This document shows positions 16,515 through 24,391 of a DNA stretch of 28,286 nucleotides, piece after piece; position 1 is the first letter of the stretch, and each line of letters starts with the position of its first letter. The position numbers and the translations under genes were made by a program. The stretch is from Scatosoma sp002474405 (GTDB lineage: Bacteria > Bacillota > Clostridia > Christensenellales > Borkfalkiaceae): assembly GCA_937892545.1 (NCBI GenBank), contig CALAFO010000031.1:1-28286 (forward strand). Reading direction: 5' to 3'. Below the pieces are notes generated by a model. That model searched no databases. It had not been told where the DNA came from and was given only the letters and a program-made list of their open reading frames with translations.

Positions 16515-17438
16515 ATGATACTTACGGTGGGAATGAGTCCGTGCGTGGACGTTACGGTGCGGCTGAACAAATTCGCGCTCGGAAAAACGAACGTGGCGGG
16601 AGAGAAAAACGTAACGTACGCGGGCAAGGCGAACAATGTGGCGCTCGGCGTTTCCAGACTCGGCGGCGAAGCGTTCGTTACGGGGTTTATGTACAACGAA
16701 AACGGTTCGTTGTTCGAAAAGGCGCTGGATAAAGAGGGAATTCCGTTCAGCTTTATCTGGAACCCCGGCAGAGTGCGCGAGAATTATAAATTCATCGACG
16801 GAAAAGGCGTGCTGACCGAAGTGAACGAGGAAGGGCGCGAAGTGGCTGGCGAAAAGCTGCGCGACCTTCTGGATTTCGTGCGCGTGCAGGCGGCGAAAAG
16901 CGAAGCGGCGGTGATTTCCGGCGGCGCGCCGAAAGGGACTCCCGCAAGTTTTTATAATGAGCTGGTAACGGCGGCGAAGGGTGCGAAAATCGTTGCGGCG
17001 GATACTTACGGCGACAGGCTGAAAGCGGCGCTGGAAGCGGGCGTAGACCTGATAAAGCCCAACCTCGACGAGCTTTCGGCTACGCTGGGCGGCGAATTTT
17101 CCACGCGGGAAGAACAGCTGGCGGGCGCGCGGGCGCTGGTGAAAGCGGGCGCGAAACACGTTTTGTTATCGCTGGGCGGCGAAGGTTCGATTCTTACGGA
17201 CGGCGAAGAGGCGTACTATGCGGAGAGCGTGCGCGTGGCGGTGGAAAGCACGGTGGGCGCGGGCGACGCGATGCTTGCCGCGGCAACGAAATCGCTGGCG
17301 GAGGGATTGCCGCTTGCGGAGATTCTGCGCCGCGCGGCGGCTGCGGGAACGGCTTCGGTAACGGAGCGCAGCGATCCTTCGTTTAAAAAGGAAACGTACG
17401 ATAAAATTTACGTACTGACGAAAGTTACGAAGCTGTAA
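16515..17438 (+). CDS. fruK: PfkB-family sugar kinase (1-phosphofructokinase-like)
   Basis: This 307-residue kinase of the ribokinase/PfkB superfamily most resembles 1-phosphofructokinase and tagatose-6-phosphate kinase. MILTVGMSPCVDVTVRL is the typical FruK/LacC N-terminus. The C-terminal anion hole with the catalytic base is STVGAGDAML (Asp251). The first PfkB signature, usually GGKGxNVA, reads AGKANNVALGVSRLGG (37-51), with two glycines replaced by alanine. SGGAPKGTP and KPNLDEL are further family motifs. There is no fructose PTS or galactose gene nearby, so the substrate is open. GGAAGAGG precedes the ATG. The 240-nt gap after pfkA shows a terminator but no clear promoter. A terminator follows the gene. 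Confidence 0.75.
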   Translation: MILTVGMSPCVDVTVRLNKFALGKTNVAGEKNVTYAGKANNVALGVSRLGGEAFVTGFMYNENGSLFEKALDKEGIPFSFIWNPGRVRENYKFIDGKGVLTEVNEEGREVAGEKLRDLLDFVRVQAAKSEAAVISGGAPKGTPASFYNELVTAAKGAKIVAADTYGDRLKAALEAGVDLIKPNLDELSATLGGEFSTREEQLAGARALVKAGAKHVLLSLGGEGSILTDGEEAYYAESVRVAVESTVGAGDAMLAAATKSLAEGLPLAEILRRAAAAGTASVTERSDPSFKKETYDKIYVLTKVTKL

Positions 17439-17455
17439 AAAACAACGAAACGAGG

Positions 17456-17506
17456 CAGGAAGATTTTTCCGCCGATTCTTGAAATTTTCGGAAATTCCTG
17501 TTTTTT
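17456..17506 (+). terminator. Intrinsic terminator after the PfkB kinase
   Basis: caggaa and tttccg on the left, separated by a 4-nt bulge, pair with cggaaattcctg on the right. The hairpin ends at 17500 and six T follow. Confidence 0.6.
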
Positions 17507-17521
17507 CGACGCGGAAATCGC

Positions 17522-17550
17522 TTGAATTTTCTTTTATCGGAGAGTATAAT
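17522..17550 (+). promoter_or_regulatory. SigA-type promoter for the small cysteine protein
   Basis: TTGAAT at 17522-17527 and TATAAT at 17545-17550 are 17 nt apart. The leader would be about 50 nt long. Confidence 0.7.
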
Positions 17551-17608
17551 AATACTGCGGGCGGCAAAGTCCGGAGCGTTGAAAATATTTTAAAAGGAGA
17601 TATGCAGT

Positions 17609-17809
17609 ATGTACAGTTACAAGAACGAACAGAAAAAAATCGACGAACAGAAATGGAAAGAAAGTTACGAAAGCGGCGAGGATAAATGCGGAAGCTACGA
17701 ATATTGCTCCGTTTGCAAAAAGGAAGAGGAGTACCCCTGCGCAAAGGCGAAACGCCGCGTAACAAATAAAAAAAGCGGCAAAACCCGCGTGGCTGTGCTG
17801 AAAGCCTGA
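17609..17809 (+). CDS. Small four-cysteine protein of unknown function
   Basis: I do not recognise this 66-residue protein. It is very hydrophilic, with Lys- and Glu-rich ends, and has four cysteines at 27, 33, 36 and 44 (C-x5-C-x2-C-x7-C), a spacing compatible with a small zinc knuckle. The C-terminal third is strongly basic (AKAKRRVTNKKSGKTR), which could suit nucleic-acid binding. It has its own consensus promoter and a good AAGGAG site 9 nt before the ATG, so it is very likely expressed. An ATG at 17602 is too close to the ribosome site and out of frame. It sits alone between two metabolic units. Its function is unknown. Confidence 0.6.
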   Translation: MYSYKNEQKKIDEQKWKESYESGEDKCGSYEYCSVCKKEEEYPCAKAKRRVTNKKSGKTRVAVLKA

Positions 17810-17890
17810 ACGGCGCGCGGTAACGGTTCCGGAAACGGCGGCGCTGTTTTATATCATTTTTGATATAGTAAAATTTGTTTTTTATATAAT

Positions 17891-17930
17891 AACGCCTGAA
17901 GATTTTTTTCGTAAACGCGGGCGTTTTTAT
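17891..17930 (+). terminator. Weak terminator candidate in the gap before the dehydrogenase gene
   Basis: aacgcc (17891-17896) pairs with ggcgtt (17920-17925), with further T after it, but the loop is long. The whole gap 17810-18154 (345 nt) holds no gene: it is AT-rich, has a tatatca/gatata inverted repeat near 17850-17867, this candidate terminator and the promoter at 18048. Confidence 0.3.
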
Positions 17931-18047
17931 AACGCTGAAAGTTATGTGAATTATCATCAAAAAATGGTGAAAAAAGTCGAAAAGTTCACAAAAAAAAGAC
18001 AATAGCGAACGCGAAAACGAGGATTTCGGGAAAAATTTCGGAATGGC

Positions 18048-18076
18048 TTGCGTTCGGTTCGGGTTCGTGATATAAT
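18048..18076 (+). promoter_or_regulatory. SigA-type promoter of the mdh/ldh-fumC-hdr-flx-tfr operon
   Basis: TTGCGT at 18048-18053 and TATAAT at 18071-18076 are 17 nt apart, and TGA just upstream of the -10 box gives an extended -10. No other strong promoter was found between here and the window end, so this may drive the whole succinate-forming gene series. Confidence 0.7.
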
Positions 18077-18154
18077 AGTATTGCTGGAAGTGCGGCGAAG
18101 AAAGTTTTAAAGAAACGCGCGCGCGGGCAAAAACAAAGGAAAAGAGGTATTTAT

Positions 18155-19105
18155 ATGAACAACAAGGTTACAATCATCGGCGTGGGTTCGGTGGGCGCAA
18201 CGATCGCTTACACCCTCGTGGCGGGCAGCTCGGTATCGGAAATCGTTCTTATCGACGTGAATTCCGAAAAAGCGGTGTCCGAGGCGCTGGATATCAAACA
18301 GGCGACGCCGTTTCTTTCTCCTGCGAACGTGTATGAAGGCAGCTATGCCGACGCCGCCGGTTCGGATATCGTAATCATCACTTCCGGCGTGGGCAGAAAG
18401 CCCGGACAGAGCCGCATCGACTTAGCGCAGACCAACGTGAACATCATCAAACAGATCGCGCCGAAGATCGTGCAGTACGCGCCGGACGCCATTTATCTGA
18501 TGGTGGCAAACCCCGTAGACGTGCTTACTTACGTATTCGAAAAAATCACCGGGTTGCCCAAGGGGCAGGTGATCGGTTCGGGTACCATTCTCGATACCAT
18601 TCGTCTGCGCACCCGTCTTTCCGAACTGTATTCCATCAACCAGAAGCAGGTGCACGCGTACGTTCTGGGCGAACACGGCGACAGCTCGTTCGTGGCGTGG
18701 TCGGCGGCGAACATCGCGGGCGTTCCTCTGAACGATTACGGCAGCGCGATGGTGGATACCAACATTCTGCCCATCACTCCTTATTCGAAAGACGAAGTAG
18801 AAGAATACGTGAAAAAATCGGGCGGCAAAATCATTGCGGGCAAGGGCGCGACGTTCTACGGCATTGCGGCAAGCGTGGCGCACATCGTCAACTCGCTGTA
18901 TTCCGGCGTTGATTCCGTGCTGGCGCTTTCTTCGATGCTCACGGGCGAATACGGCATTTCGGACGTATGCCTGAGCATTCCCTGCCTGCTGGGCAAAAAC
19001 GGCATCATCACCACGCTTACGCCGAGACTCGCCGAGGACGAGCTTGCAAAGCTGAAACTGAGTGCCGAAACCTTGAAGGGCGTTATCGAAAAAGTACAAT
19101 ACTGA
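18155..19105 (+). CDS. ldh: L-lactate/malate dehydrogenase family protein, probably malate-specific
   Basis: This 316-residue NAD-dependent 2-hydroxyacid dehydrogenase has the NAD loop GVGSVGA (9-15) with Asp34 selecting NAD, the active-site loop SGVGRKPGQSRIDL (77-90), VANPVDVLTYV, LDTIRLR (Asp147, Arg150) and catalytic His174 in LGEHGDS. Overall it resembles bacterial L-LDH (GSGTILDT, KGATFYGIA). The residue at the classical specificity position 102 (Gln in LDH, Arg in MDH) is Arg81, and the following Glu of LDH is Gln. Arg at this site is what converts LDH to oxaloacetate reduction. With fumarase directly downstream, malate dehydrogenase activity is the better guess, though automated annotation will say L-lactate dehydrogenase. 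GGAAAAGAGG precedes the ATG. Confidence 0.85.
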   Translation: MNNKVTIIGVGSVGATIAYTLVAGSSVSEIVLIDVNSEKAVSEALDIKQATPFLSPANVYEGSYADAAGSDIVIITSGVGRKPGQSRIDLAQTNVNIIKQIAPKIVQYAPDAIYLMVANPVDVLTYVFEKITGLPKGQVIGSGTILDTIRLRTRLSELYSINQKQVHAYVLGEHGDSSFVAWSAANIAGVPLNDYGSAMVDTNILPITPYSKDEVEEYVKKSGGKIIAGKGATFYGIAASVAHIVNSLYSGVDSVLALSSMLTGEYGISDVCLSIPCLLGKNGIITTLTPRLAEDELAKLKLSAETLKGVIEKVQY

Positions 19106-19113
19106 AATATATC

Positions 19114-19153
19114 CGTTCCGGTGAAAAATGCCGGGCGCGTTTTTGCCGGAACG
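19114..19153 (+). promoter_or_regulatory. Intercistronic hairpin between the dehydrogenase gene and fumC
   Basis: cgttccgg plus an A-run (19114-19128) pairs with a T-run plus gccggaacg (19140-19153), around a loop of about 11 nt. No T-run follows the stem, so it is more likely a processing or stabilising stem, or a partial attenuator, than a terminator. Confidence 0.4.
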
Positions 19154-19180
19154 AAACAAACAAACGAAAGAGAGGCTGAA

Positions 19181-20557
19181 ATGGAATACCGTATCGAAAA
19201 AGATACTATGGGCGAAATGCGCGTGCCCGCGGATAAGTACTGGGGCGCGCAGACGGAAAGAAGTCATGAAAACTTTTTAATCGGCGGCGAAGTGATGCCG
19301 CGCGAAATCACGCGGGCGTTCGGTTATCTGAAAAAAGCCGCGGCAAACGCGAACTGCCGCCTCGGCGTGATTTCCGAAGAGAAGCGCGCGGCGATTGCGG
19401 ACGCGTGCGACAAGGTGATTTCGGGCGAGCTGAACGAACATTTCCCGCTTGTGGTATGGCAGACGGGCAGCGGCACGCAGAGCAACATGAACGCGAACGA
19501 AGTGATTGCGAACTACGCGAACGACAAGGCGGGCAAGAAGCTTCTGCACCCGAACGACGACGTGAACAAATCGCAGAGTTCCAACGATACGTTCCCCACG
19601 GCGATGCACGTGGCGGCTACGCTGGTCATCGAAGAAAAGCTGCTTCCCGCTATCGATACGCTGATTTCCACGTTTAAACGCCTCGAAAAGGAAAACGAGG
19701 GCATCGTAAAGAGCGGCAGAACGCATTTGCAGGACGCCGTGCCCATCGCGTTTTCGCAGGAAATTTCCGGCTGGCGCAACATGCTTGAAAAAACGCGCGG
19801 CATGATTTCGTATACGCTGGGCGGGCTTTCGGAGCTGGCGCTCGGCGGCACCGCCGTGGGTACGGGCTTGAACGCGCCGAAAGGCTTTGCGGAAGCCGTG
19901 GCGGAAGAAATGAGCGCGCTGACGGGCAGAAAATTCGTTACGGCGGAAAACAAATTCCACGCGCTGACGGCGAAAGACGATATTACGTTTGCGCACGGCG
20001 CGCTGAAAGCGCTCGCCGCGGACATGATGAAGATCGCCAACGACGTGCGCTGGCTGGCTTCCGGTCCCCGCGACGGTCTCGGCGAAATTTTCATTCCCGA
20101 AAACGAACCGGGTTCTTCGATTATGCCGGGCAAGGTGAACCCCACGCAGTGCGAAGCGGTTACGATGGTAGCCGTGCAGGTGATGGGCAACGACGCCGCC
20201 GTAGGATTCGCGGCTTCGCAGGGCAATTTCGAACTGAACGTGTTCATGCCCGTGATTGCCTATAACTTCCTGCAGTCGGCGAATCTGCTTGCCGATTCGA
20301 TCACGTCGTTCGAAAAGAACTGCGCGCGCGGAATTAAGGCGAACAAGGAAAAGATGCATCATAATCTTTACAATTCGCTGATGCTGGTAACGGCGCTGAA
20401 CCCGTATATCGGCTACGAAAACGCGGCGAAAACGGCGAAGAAAGCGTATAAAGAAAACATTTCCCTGAAAGAAGCGTGCGTATCGCTCGGCTTCCTTACG
20501 GCGGAAAAATTCGACGAGGTATTTTGCCCCGAAGATATGGCTTGCCTGAACAAATAA
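19181..20557 (+). CDS. fumC: Class II fumarate hydratase
   Basis: This 458-residue homotetrameric, iron-free enzyme interconverts malate and fumarate. Motifs are WGAQTERSHENF (21-32), TGSGTQSNMNANEV (95-108), SQSSNDTFPTAMH (131-143), SGRTHLQDA, and the mobile SS-loop GSSIMPGKVNP (311-321) carrying catalytic Ser313. I chose the ATG at 19181, preceded by AGAGAGG, because it gives the usual MEYRIEKDTMGE N-terminus. An upstream ATG at 19121 would add 20 unrelated residues that run through the hairpin. It lies between the dehydrogenase and hdrB. With them it supplies fumarate to the reductase genes downstream, or removes it in the reverse direction. Confidence 0.95.
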   Translation: MEYRIEKDTMGEMRVPADKYWGAQTERSHENFLIGGEVMPREITRAFGYLKKAAANANCRLGVISEEKRAAIADACDKVISGELNEHFPLVVWQTGSGTQSNMNANEVIANYANDKAGKKLLHPNDDVNKSQSSNDTFPTAMHVAATLVIEEKLLPAIDTLISTFKRLEKENEGIVKSGRTHLQDAVPIAFSQEISGWRNMLEKTRGMISYTLGGLSELALGGTAVGTGLNAPKGFAEAVAEEMSALTGRKFVTAENKFHALTAKDDITFAHGALKALAADMMKIANDVRWLASGPRDGLGEIFIPENEPGSSIMPGKVNPTQCEAVTMVAVQVMGNDAAVGFAASQGNFELNVFMPVIAYNFLQSANLLADSITSFEKNCARGIKANKEKMHHNLYNSLMLVTALNPYIGYENAAKTAKKAYKENISLKEACVSLGFLTAEKFDEVFCPEDMACLNK

Positions 20558-20601
20558 GGAAAGCGCATATTCACAAACGAAAAACACGGGAAGGAAACGG
20601 T

Positions 20602-21453
20602 ATGGAAATTTGTTATTATCCCGGTTGCACGCTGAAAACGCAGGCAAAGGAGCTGGATGTTACGGCTCGCAAAGCCGCGGAACTGTTGGGCGTAACGATG
20701 ACGGAAATAGAAAACTGGCAATGCTGCGGCGCGGTGTACCCCTCTGCAAAGAGGGAAATCGCTTCGCGGCTTTCTGCCGTCCGCGCGCTGGAATACGCGA
20801 AAGAACACGGCGGCAAACTGCTTACGCTTTGTTCCGCCTGCCACAACGTAATCAAGCGGACGAACGAGGACATTAAAACGGACGGAGATTTTTCGCGCGC
20901 GGCGAATACGTATCTCGGCTTCGAAACGCCGTATAACGGCGAAACGCGGGTGATGCACTATCTTGAATTCCTGCGAGACGAAGTGGGGTTCGAAACGATT
21001 AAAAGCAAGGTGGTGAAGCCGCTGAACCGCAAAATCGCGGCGTATTACGGCTGCCTTTTGTTGCGCCCTTCGAAGGTAATGGCGTTCGATAACCCCGAAA
21101 ATCCGTCGTTGATGGAAAAATTCATCGAAGCGCTGGGCGGCACGCCCGTAACGTACGCGTTCAGAAACGAATGCTGCGGCGCGTATCAGTCGGTGAAAAA
21201 TCCGGAATTGACGAAGGCGAAGAGCCGCAAAATTTTAGAAAACGCGGCAGCCGCGGGCGCGGCGGAAATCGCTACGGTGTGCCCGCTTTGCCATTATAAT
21301 CTGAAAGAAAACGGTGGCGGCGCGCTGAAAGTAATCGACCTGCCCGCGCTGATTTGCGAGGCGCTGGGCGCGGAGTACGAAAACTGCGTAACCTGCGCGG
21401 CGGCGGGCGAAAATTGCGCGGCGTGCGGCGCGGCGGAAGGAGGCAACGTATGA
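20602..21453 (+). CDS. hdrB: Heterodisulfide reductase subunit B (two CCG domains)
   Basis: This 283-residue soluble protein has two cysteine-rich CCG domains that in methanogen HdrB hold noncubane [4Fe-4S] clusters and cleave CoM-S-S-CoB. All ten ligands are present: Cys9, 41, 42, 77, 80 and Cys151, 191, 192, 227, 230. In a bacterium without that heterodisulfide, HdrB passes electron pairs to another acceptor. After the last family motif a tail carries two extra CxxC pairs (262/265, 272/275) and near-repeats ENC..C..A, which is not part of standard HdrB. The ATG at 20602 has a GGAAGGAAAC site; longer in-frame starts upstream run into fumC. The stop overlaps hdrC in an ATGA junction. Confidence 0.9.
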   Translation: MEICYYPGCTLKTQAKELDVTARKAAELLGVTMTEIENWQCCGAVYPSAKREIASRLSAVRALEYAKEHGGKLLTLCSACHNVIKRTNEDIKTDGDFSRAANTYLGFETPYNGETRVMHYLEFLRDEVGFETIKSKVVKPLNRKIAAYYGCLLLRPSKVMAFDNPENPSLMEKFIEALGGTPVTYAFRNECCGAYQSVKNPELTKAKSRKILENAAAAGAAEIATVCPLCHYNLKENGGGALKVIDLPALICEALGAEYENCVTCAAAGENCAACGAAEGGNV

Positions 21454-21824
21454 CGCGGGAAGAACGGCTTGAAAATTTGCGGGAAATTTGCGGCACGAAC
21501 ATCTACGCGTGTATGAAATGCGGCAAATGTTCCGGGCGGTGCCCCGCAAACGTGCAGCCGCACGCATTCGTTTCGCGGCTGGTGCGCGGCAGACTGGAAG
21601 AACTGTTAGCCGATAAAAAGGCTTGGGATTGCCTTACCTGCTATGCGTGCGCGGAGCGTTGTCCCCGCGGCGTATCGCCCGTTTCGGTGGTAGAAGCGGT
21701 GCGGAAAACGCAGGTGTGCATGAAAGAAAACAACCATATCGCGGCGGAGGAAATTCCGCCCGTCGTGGGAGAACATACCCCCCAGCAGCTGTTTGTTTCC
21801 GTATTCAGGAAGTTTAACGGCTGA
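21450..21824 (+). CDS. hdrC: Heterodisulfide reductase subunit C (short form)
   Basis: This 124-residue ferredoxin-like subunit carries two [4Fe-4S] sites, Cys21-24-27-31 (CMKCGKCSGRCP) and Cys61-64-67-71 (CLTCYACAERCP). It relays electrons from HdrA to HdrB. It is shorter than methanogen HdrC (around 180 residues) because the C-terminal helical part is reduced. The start overlaps the hdrB stop by 4 nt with GGAGG immediately upstream, so HdrB and HdrC are made together. Proteins of this form are common in bacterial hdr clusters. Confidence 0.9.
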   Translation: MTREERLENLREICGTNIYACMKCGKCSGRCPANVQPHAFVSRLVRGRLEELLADKKAWDCLTCYACAERCPRGVSPVSVVEAVRKTQVCMKENNHIAAEEIPPVVGEHTPQQLFVSVFRKFNG

Positions 21825-21899
21825 GCGGGCTGCGGGGCGTAACGTAACGAAAAAGACAAAAAATCACAACGAAAGACAAAATATAAACGGGTAGAAAAA

Positions 21900-23891
21900 A
21901 TGCAAAGAATAGGAGTATTTATCTGTCATTGCGGAACGAACATCGCTGCGACGGTGGACGTGAAAAAAGTGGTGGAAACCGTGAAGCACGAGGACGGCGT
22001 GGTGTTTGCCGCGGATTATCCGTACATGTGCTCGGAAAACGGTCAGCAACTCATCCAGAACGCGATCAAAGAGCAGAAGCTGACGGGAATCGTCATCGGT
22101 TCCTGCTCGCCGCGCATGCACGAAGCAACGTTTAAAAAGGCGGCGGCGCAGGCGGGCTTGAACGCGTACATGGTGGAAGTGGCGAACCTGCGCGAACATT
22201 GTTCGTGGATTCACAAGAACATGGACGAAGCCACGGAAAAAGCCGTGATTCTGGTGCGCACGGCGATTGCGAAAGTGAAGCTGAACGCGCCGCTTACGCA
22301 GGGGACAAGCCCCGTTACGAAGCGCGCGCTCGTCATCGGCGGCGGCATCGCGGGCATTCAGGCGGCGCTGGACATCGCGGAAGCGGGTTTCCCCGTAGAC
22401 ATCGTGGAAAAGAACGCCACCATCGGCGGCAGAATGGCGCAGCTGGATAAAACGTTCCCCACGCTGGACTGTTCGGCTTGTATTTTAACGCCGAAAATGG
22501 TGGACTGCGCGCAGAGCGATAAAATCGAAATACTTTCCTATTCGGAAATCGAAGCGGTGAAAGGTTTCGTTGGAAACTTCACCGTAAAAATCCGCAGAAA
22601 AGCGCGCTATGTAGACGAAACGAAGTGCACGGGCTGCAAAGCGTGTATGGAAAAGTGCCCTTCGAGAAAGGGACTGAACGAATTCAACATGGGGTTGAAC
22701 ACGCGCACGGCGATTTATATTCCGTTCGCGCAGGCGATTCCCAACGTGGCCGTCATCGACCCGCAGCAGTGCATTAAATTAAAGACGGGCAAATGCGGAC
22801 TCTGCTCCAAAATCTGCGGCGCGCACGCGATCGATTACGAAATGAAAGATACGTTTATCGAGCGGCAGTACGGCGCCATCGTGGTGGCTACGGGCTTCAA
22901 GCCGATTTCGCTGGAAAACTTCAACGAATATTCCTACGCCACCGAAAAGGACGTGATTACCTCGCTGGAACTGGAACGGCTGATGAACGCCGCGGGACCT
23001 ACGGGCGGCACGCTTCTGCGCCCTTCGGACGGCACGCACCCGAAAGTGATTACTTTCATCCAGTGCGTAGGCTCGCGCGACGTATCGGGTTGCGGCAAGC
23101 CGTACTGCTCCAAAATCTGCTGCATGTACACGGCGAAGCACGCGATGCTCATCCGCGAAAAATACCCCGATACCGAGGTGCACGTATTTTATATCGACGT
23201 GCGTACGCCCGGTAAGAACTACGACGAATTCTACCGCCGCGCCGTGGAAATGTACGGCGTGGATTACATCAAAGGCATGGTGGGCAAGGTATACGGCGAA
23301 AACGGCAAGCTGATGGTGCAGGGCGAAAACCTCATCGACGGCGAGCAGGTTACAATCGCTTCCGACCTTGTGGTGCTTGCCACGGCGATCGAGCCGGAAC
23401 CTTCCGTAAGAAAGGTTGCCACGCTTTTAACCGCCAGCATCGATACGAACAATTTCCTCACCGAATCTCACGCGAAGCTGCGCCCCGTGGAAAGCCCCAC
23501 GGCGGGCGTGTATCTCGCGGGTGTTTGTCAGGGACCGAAAGACATTCCCGAAACGGTATCGCAGGCTTCGGCATGCGCGGCGAAAGTGATCGGCTTGCTT
23601 GTGAAGAACGAACTGAAAACCAACCCCTGCGTGGCGGGCGCGAACGAAAACATGTGCAACGGCTGCGGACAGTGCGCCAACGTATGCGCGTACGGCGCCA
23701 TCACGTATGAAGAAAAGCAGTTCAGAATCGGCGGCGGCAAGACGGAAACGCGCCGCGTGGCGTGCGTGAACCCGGCGGTGTGCCAGGGCTGCGGCGCCTG
23801 CACGGTAACCTGCCCTTCGGGCGCGATGGATCTGAAAGGATTCTCTACGAAGCAAATTATGTCGGAGGTGGAAAGTATATGCAAAGCGTAG
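21900..23891 (+). CDS. hdrA: Heterodisulfide reductase subunit A (FAD, multiple [4Fe-4S])
   Basis: This 663-residue flavoprotein is the electron-bifurcating core of Hdr complexes. The N-terminal domain has Cys9-x-Cys11 and further cysteines (44, 69, 101). The FAD-binding Rossmann loop is GGGIAGIQAALDIAEAG (147-163), followed by LDCSACILTPKM. An inserted ferredoxin module has Cys243-246-249-253 and Cys291-x7-299-302-306. The C-terminal ferredoxin has Cys586-589-592-596 and Cys628-631-634-638. The length and order match canonical HdrA with the inserted ferredoxin. In known complexes the FAD splits an electron pair between a low-potential ferredoxin path and the HdrBC path. The ribosome site is weak (gggtag), unlike its neighbours. 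It overlaps mvhD by 13 nt. Confidence 0.92.
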   Translation: MQRIGVFICHCGTNIAATVDVKKVVETVKHEDGVVFAADYPYMCSENGQQLIQNAIKEQKLTGIVIGSCSPRMHEATFKKAAAQAGLNAYMVEVANLREHCSWIHKNMDEATEKAVILVRTAIAKVKLNAPLTQGTSPVTKRALVIGGGIAGIQAALDIAEAGFPVDIVEKNATIGGRMAQLDKTFPTLDCSACILTPKMVDCAQSDKIEILSYSEIEAVKGFVGNFTVKIRRKARYVDETKCTGCKACMEKCPSRKGLNEFNMGLNTRTAIYIPFAQAIPNVAVIDPQQCIKLKTGKCGLCSKICGAHAIDYEMKDTFIERQYGAIVVATGFKPISLENFNEYSYATEKDVITSLELERLMNAAGPTGGTLLRPSDGTHPKVITFIQCVGSRDVSGCGKPYCSKICCMYTAKHAMLIREKYPDTEVHVFYIDVRTPGKNYDEFYRRAVEMYGVDYIKGMVGKVYGENGKLMVQGENLIDGEQVTIASDLVVLATAIEPEPSVRKVATLLTASIDTNNFLTESHAKLRPVESPTAGVYLAGVCQGPKDIPETVSQASACAAKVIGLLVKNELKTNPCVAGANENMCNGCGQCANVCAYGAITYEEKQFRIGGGKTETRRVACVNPAVCQGCGACTVTCPSGAMDLKGFSTKQIMSEVESICKA

Positions 23892-24391
23892 AAAATACGA
23901 CTGCCGTAAACGGCGGCGAAAATGGCGCGTTTGTGCCTAAAATTGTGGCGTTTTGCTGCAACTGGTGCTCGTATGCGGGCGCCGATCTTGCAGGCTCTTC
24001 GCGGCTTTCCTATCCCGCGTCGGTAAAAATCATCCGCGTGCCGTGCTCGTGCCGCGTGAACCCCACGTTCGTGCTGAAAGCGTTTCAGCAGGGCGCGGAC
24101 GGCGTGATTCTGTGCGGCTGCCACCCCGGCGACTGCCATTACGTAACGGGCAACTATTACACGCGCAGAAGAATGGCGTTGCTGTTCAATTTCCTTGATT
24201 ATATGGGCATCGAGCGCGAAAGAATGAGAGTGGAATGGGTTTCCGCCGCGGAAGGCGCGCGCTTTTCGCAGGTGATGAACGATTTCGTGGGCAAGGTAAC
24301 GGCGCTGGGCGAAAACAGAAGAATCGCCGACATCCGTTGCAAGGACATGAGCGAAAGCGAGTTTATCGCGGGAGGACAGGAAAATGACTGA
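23879..24391 (+). CDS. mvhD: MvhD/FlxD-like [2Fe-2S] electron-transfer subunit
   Basis: This 170-residue protein has the MvhD/VhuD core: FCCNWCSYAGADLAGSSRL with Cys26, 27 and 30; RVPCSCRVNP with Cys56 and 58; and CGCHPGDCHYVTGN with Cys79, 81 and 86. In methanogens it links the Mvh hydrogenase to HdrA through a [2Fe-2S] cluster; in bacterial hdr-flx clusters it is FlxD and links the NAD-dependent module to HdrA. No hydrogenase gene is adjacent here, so the FlxD role fits. The chosen ATG lies inside the end of hdrA with GGAGG upstream, and the end overlaps the next gene by 8 nt. Confidence 0.9.
   Translation: MQSVENTTAVNGGENGAFVPKIVAFCCNWCSYAGADLAGSSRLSYPASVKIIRVPCSCRVNPTFVLKAFQQGADGVILCGCHPGDCHYVTGNYYTRRRMALLFNFLDYMGIERERMRVEWVSAAEGARFSQVMNDFVGKVTALGENRRIADIRCKDMSESEFIAGGQEND

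Noticed and set aside
19277..20647. Long minus-strand open frame (456 codons) opposite fumC
   Set aside because: Same reason: fumC is certain in the other strand, and the antisense translation is Arg/His/Phe-rich with no motif.
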